DNA of 5,844 bases, from the NCBI GenBank assembly GCA_946222005.1, contig CAMIHP010000012.1:1-5844 (forward strand), in the 5' to 3' direction. Below are positions 5,378 through 5,844 of the stretch, one piece after another. Source of the DNA: an uncultured Candidatus Saccharibacteria bacterium (GTDB taxonomy: Bacteria; Patescibacteriota; Saccharimonadia; Saccharimonadales; Saccharimonadaceae). The notes beneath the pieces were generated by a model, which was given only the letters and a program-made list of their open reading frames with translations, did not search any database and had not been told where the DNA came from. Position numbers and translations under genes: made by a program. Position 1 is the first letter of the stretch; every line of letters starts with the position of its first letter.

Positions 5378-5844
5378 ATGGTACAGCTCCGCACCATTGA
5401 CCCTAACAACCTGATGGTGCTTCTGGACTTCCGAAGGAAGCTGGCCGCCGGTGAGGGCGGCCAGGTGTGTACCGGCCCTAATGTAGCGCATCTGCCGGCT
5501 ACTGGCGGGTCGGATGGCGTGGTGGGTGATGCGGACGAGTCCAGGCTGTCTCATGGGGTAGATGTGGCAGAGCCAGGAGGCGAGCCCCTGCAACGACGAT
5601 GCACCGCACCGGCCACAAACGTGGGGGAGCGGCCGAACGGTGAGAGTGATGCGCCTGACACGGTGTCACGGTCGCCGCGTAAGGTTGGCCGCATCAAGCA
5701 GACGAAGTTCCGACCGCTCACACCCGAGCAGCGCCAGCAGGTGATTGACCTGTACCGCGCTGGGGTCCCCGTCAAGGAGATCGTCCGACAGACGGGCGTC
5801 AACCGCTCGACGGTCTACCGGCTGCGCGGGCAGGCAGGGCTGGA
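5378..5844 (+). CDS. Helix-turn-helix DNA-binding protein, C-terminal part outside window
   Basis: The frame stays open for 155 codons to the window edge. Residues 1-95 are not recognised and are rich in Gly, Ala, Pro, Asp and Glu, like a disordered region. A basic stretch follows (RSPRKVGRIKQTKFR, 98-112). Residues 114-149 form a clear helix-turn-helix: LTPEQRQQVIDLYRAG, then VPVKEIVRQTG, then recognition helix VNRSTVYRL. This resembles the HTH of serine resolvases, transposases and phage regulators, but no resolvase catalytic domain precedes it. The ATG at 5378 is taken as the start. An in-frame ATG at 5348 would add ten residues but lies inside the terminator stem. Neither has a Shine-Dalgarno site. 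Proline codons are mixed (CCG 5, CCC 3, CCT 3, CCA 1), unlike the CCA-dominated surface protein gene, hinting at different origin. Function is unknown beyond DNA binding. Confidence 0.7.
   Translation, partial: MVQLRTIDPNNLMVLLDFRRKLAAGEGGQVCTGPNVAHLPATGGSDGVVGDADESRLSHGVDVAEPGGEPLQRRCTAPATNVGERPNGESDAPDTVSRSPRKVGRIKQTKFRPLTPEQRQQVIDLYRAGVPVKEIVRQTGVNRSTVYRLRGQAGL

Noticed and set aside
5366..5802. Minus-strand frames at 5366-5593 and 5551-5802 as owners of the minus-strand terminator
   Set aside because: They are short, broken by stops, antisense to the plus-strand HTH frame, and have no motif.
1..5844. CRISPR array, insertion sequence with inverted repeats, or tRNA attachment-site duplication
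   Set aside because: No spaced direct repeats, no transposase-flanking inverted repeats, and no second copy of either tRNA 3' end were found by eye.

Overview
This window looks like a stretch of chromosome from a Candidatus Patescibacteria (CPR) bacterium, most likely Saccharibacteria (TM7). The main evidence is a small two-helix type IV secretion pilin-like protein of the kind that is abundant in CPR genomes. Supporting evidence is compact single-gene transcription units with near-consensus sigma-70-type promoters and a large secreted surface protein. The standard genetic code fits every gene. The lineage call is an inference from gene content, since there is no rRNA or marker gene here.

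Left part (1-1260). A HIT-family nucleotide-binding protein runs off the left edge on the minus strand and ends, as far as visible, in a run of serines encoded by an AGT triplet repeat. Its promoter places the transcription start almost on the start codon, so the mRNA is probably leaderless. Divergent from it is tRNA-Ser(CGA) with an encoded CCA end. Next, on the minus strand, is a self-contained unit of promoter, Shine-Dalgarno site, T4SS pilin-like gene and intrinsic terminator.

Middle (1260-2138). This part is mostly non-coding. It holds tRNA-Ser(GCU), also with encoded CCA, preceded by an extended -10 promoter and a palindromic hairpin. An AT-rich leader of about 450 bases follows, with a 9-bp perfect hairpin and a promoter close to the next gene.

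Main gene (2139-5006). A 955-residue exported protein starts at GTG behind a strong Shine-Dalgarno site. It joins a signal peptide, a right-handed parallel beta-helix domain with eight cysteines in four close pairs, a low-complexity linker, and a C-terminal internalin-type leucine-rich repeat domain with four exact 22-residue repeats. No sortase signal or C-terminal membrane anchor is visible. It ends in a strong intrinsic terminator. It is the best candidate in the window for contact with a host cell or a glycan.

Right end (5072-5844). After an AT-rich spacer there is an intrinsic terminator that works only on the minus strand, although no minus-strand gene lies to its right. Then comes the start of a plus-strand gene with a helix-turn-helix domain, cut by the window edge, whose proline codon use differs from that of the surface protein. 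This junction may be a rearrangement or insertion boundary.

The genes do not form an operon, and each seems to be its own transcription unit. The pilin-like protein and the beta-helix/LRR protein are both envelope proteins and could both serve an episymbiotic lifestyle. No complete new system can be demonstrated from this sequence alone.
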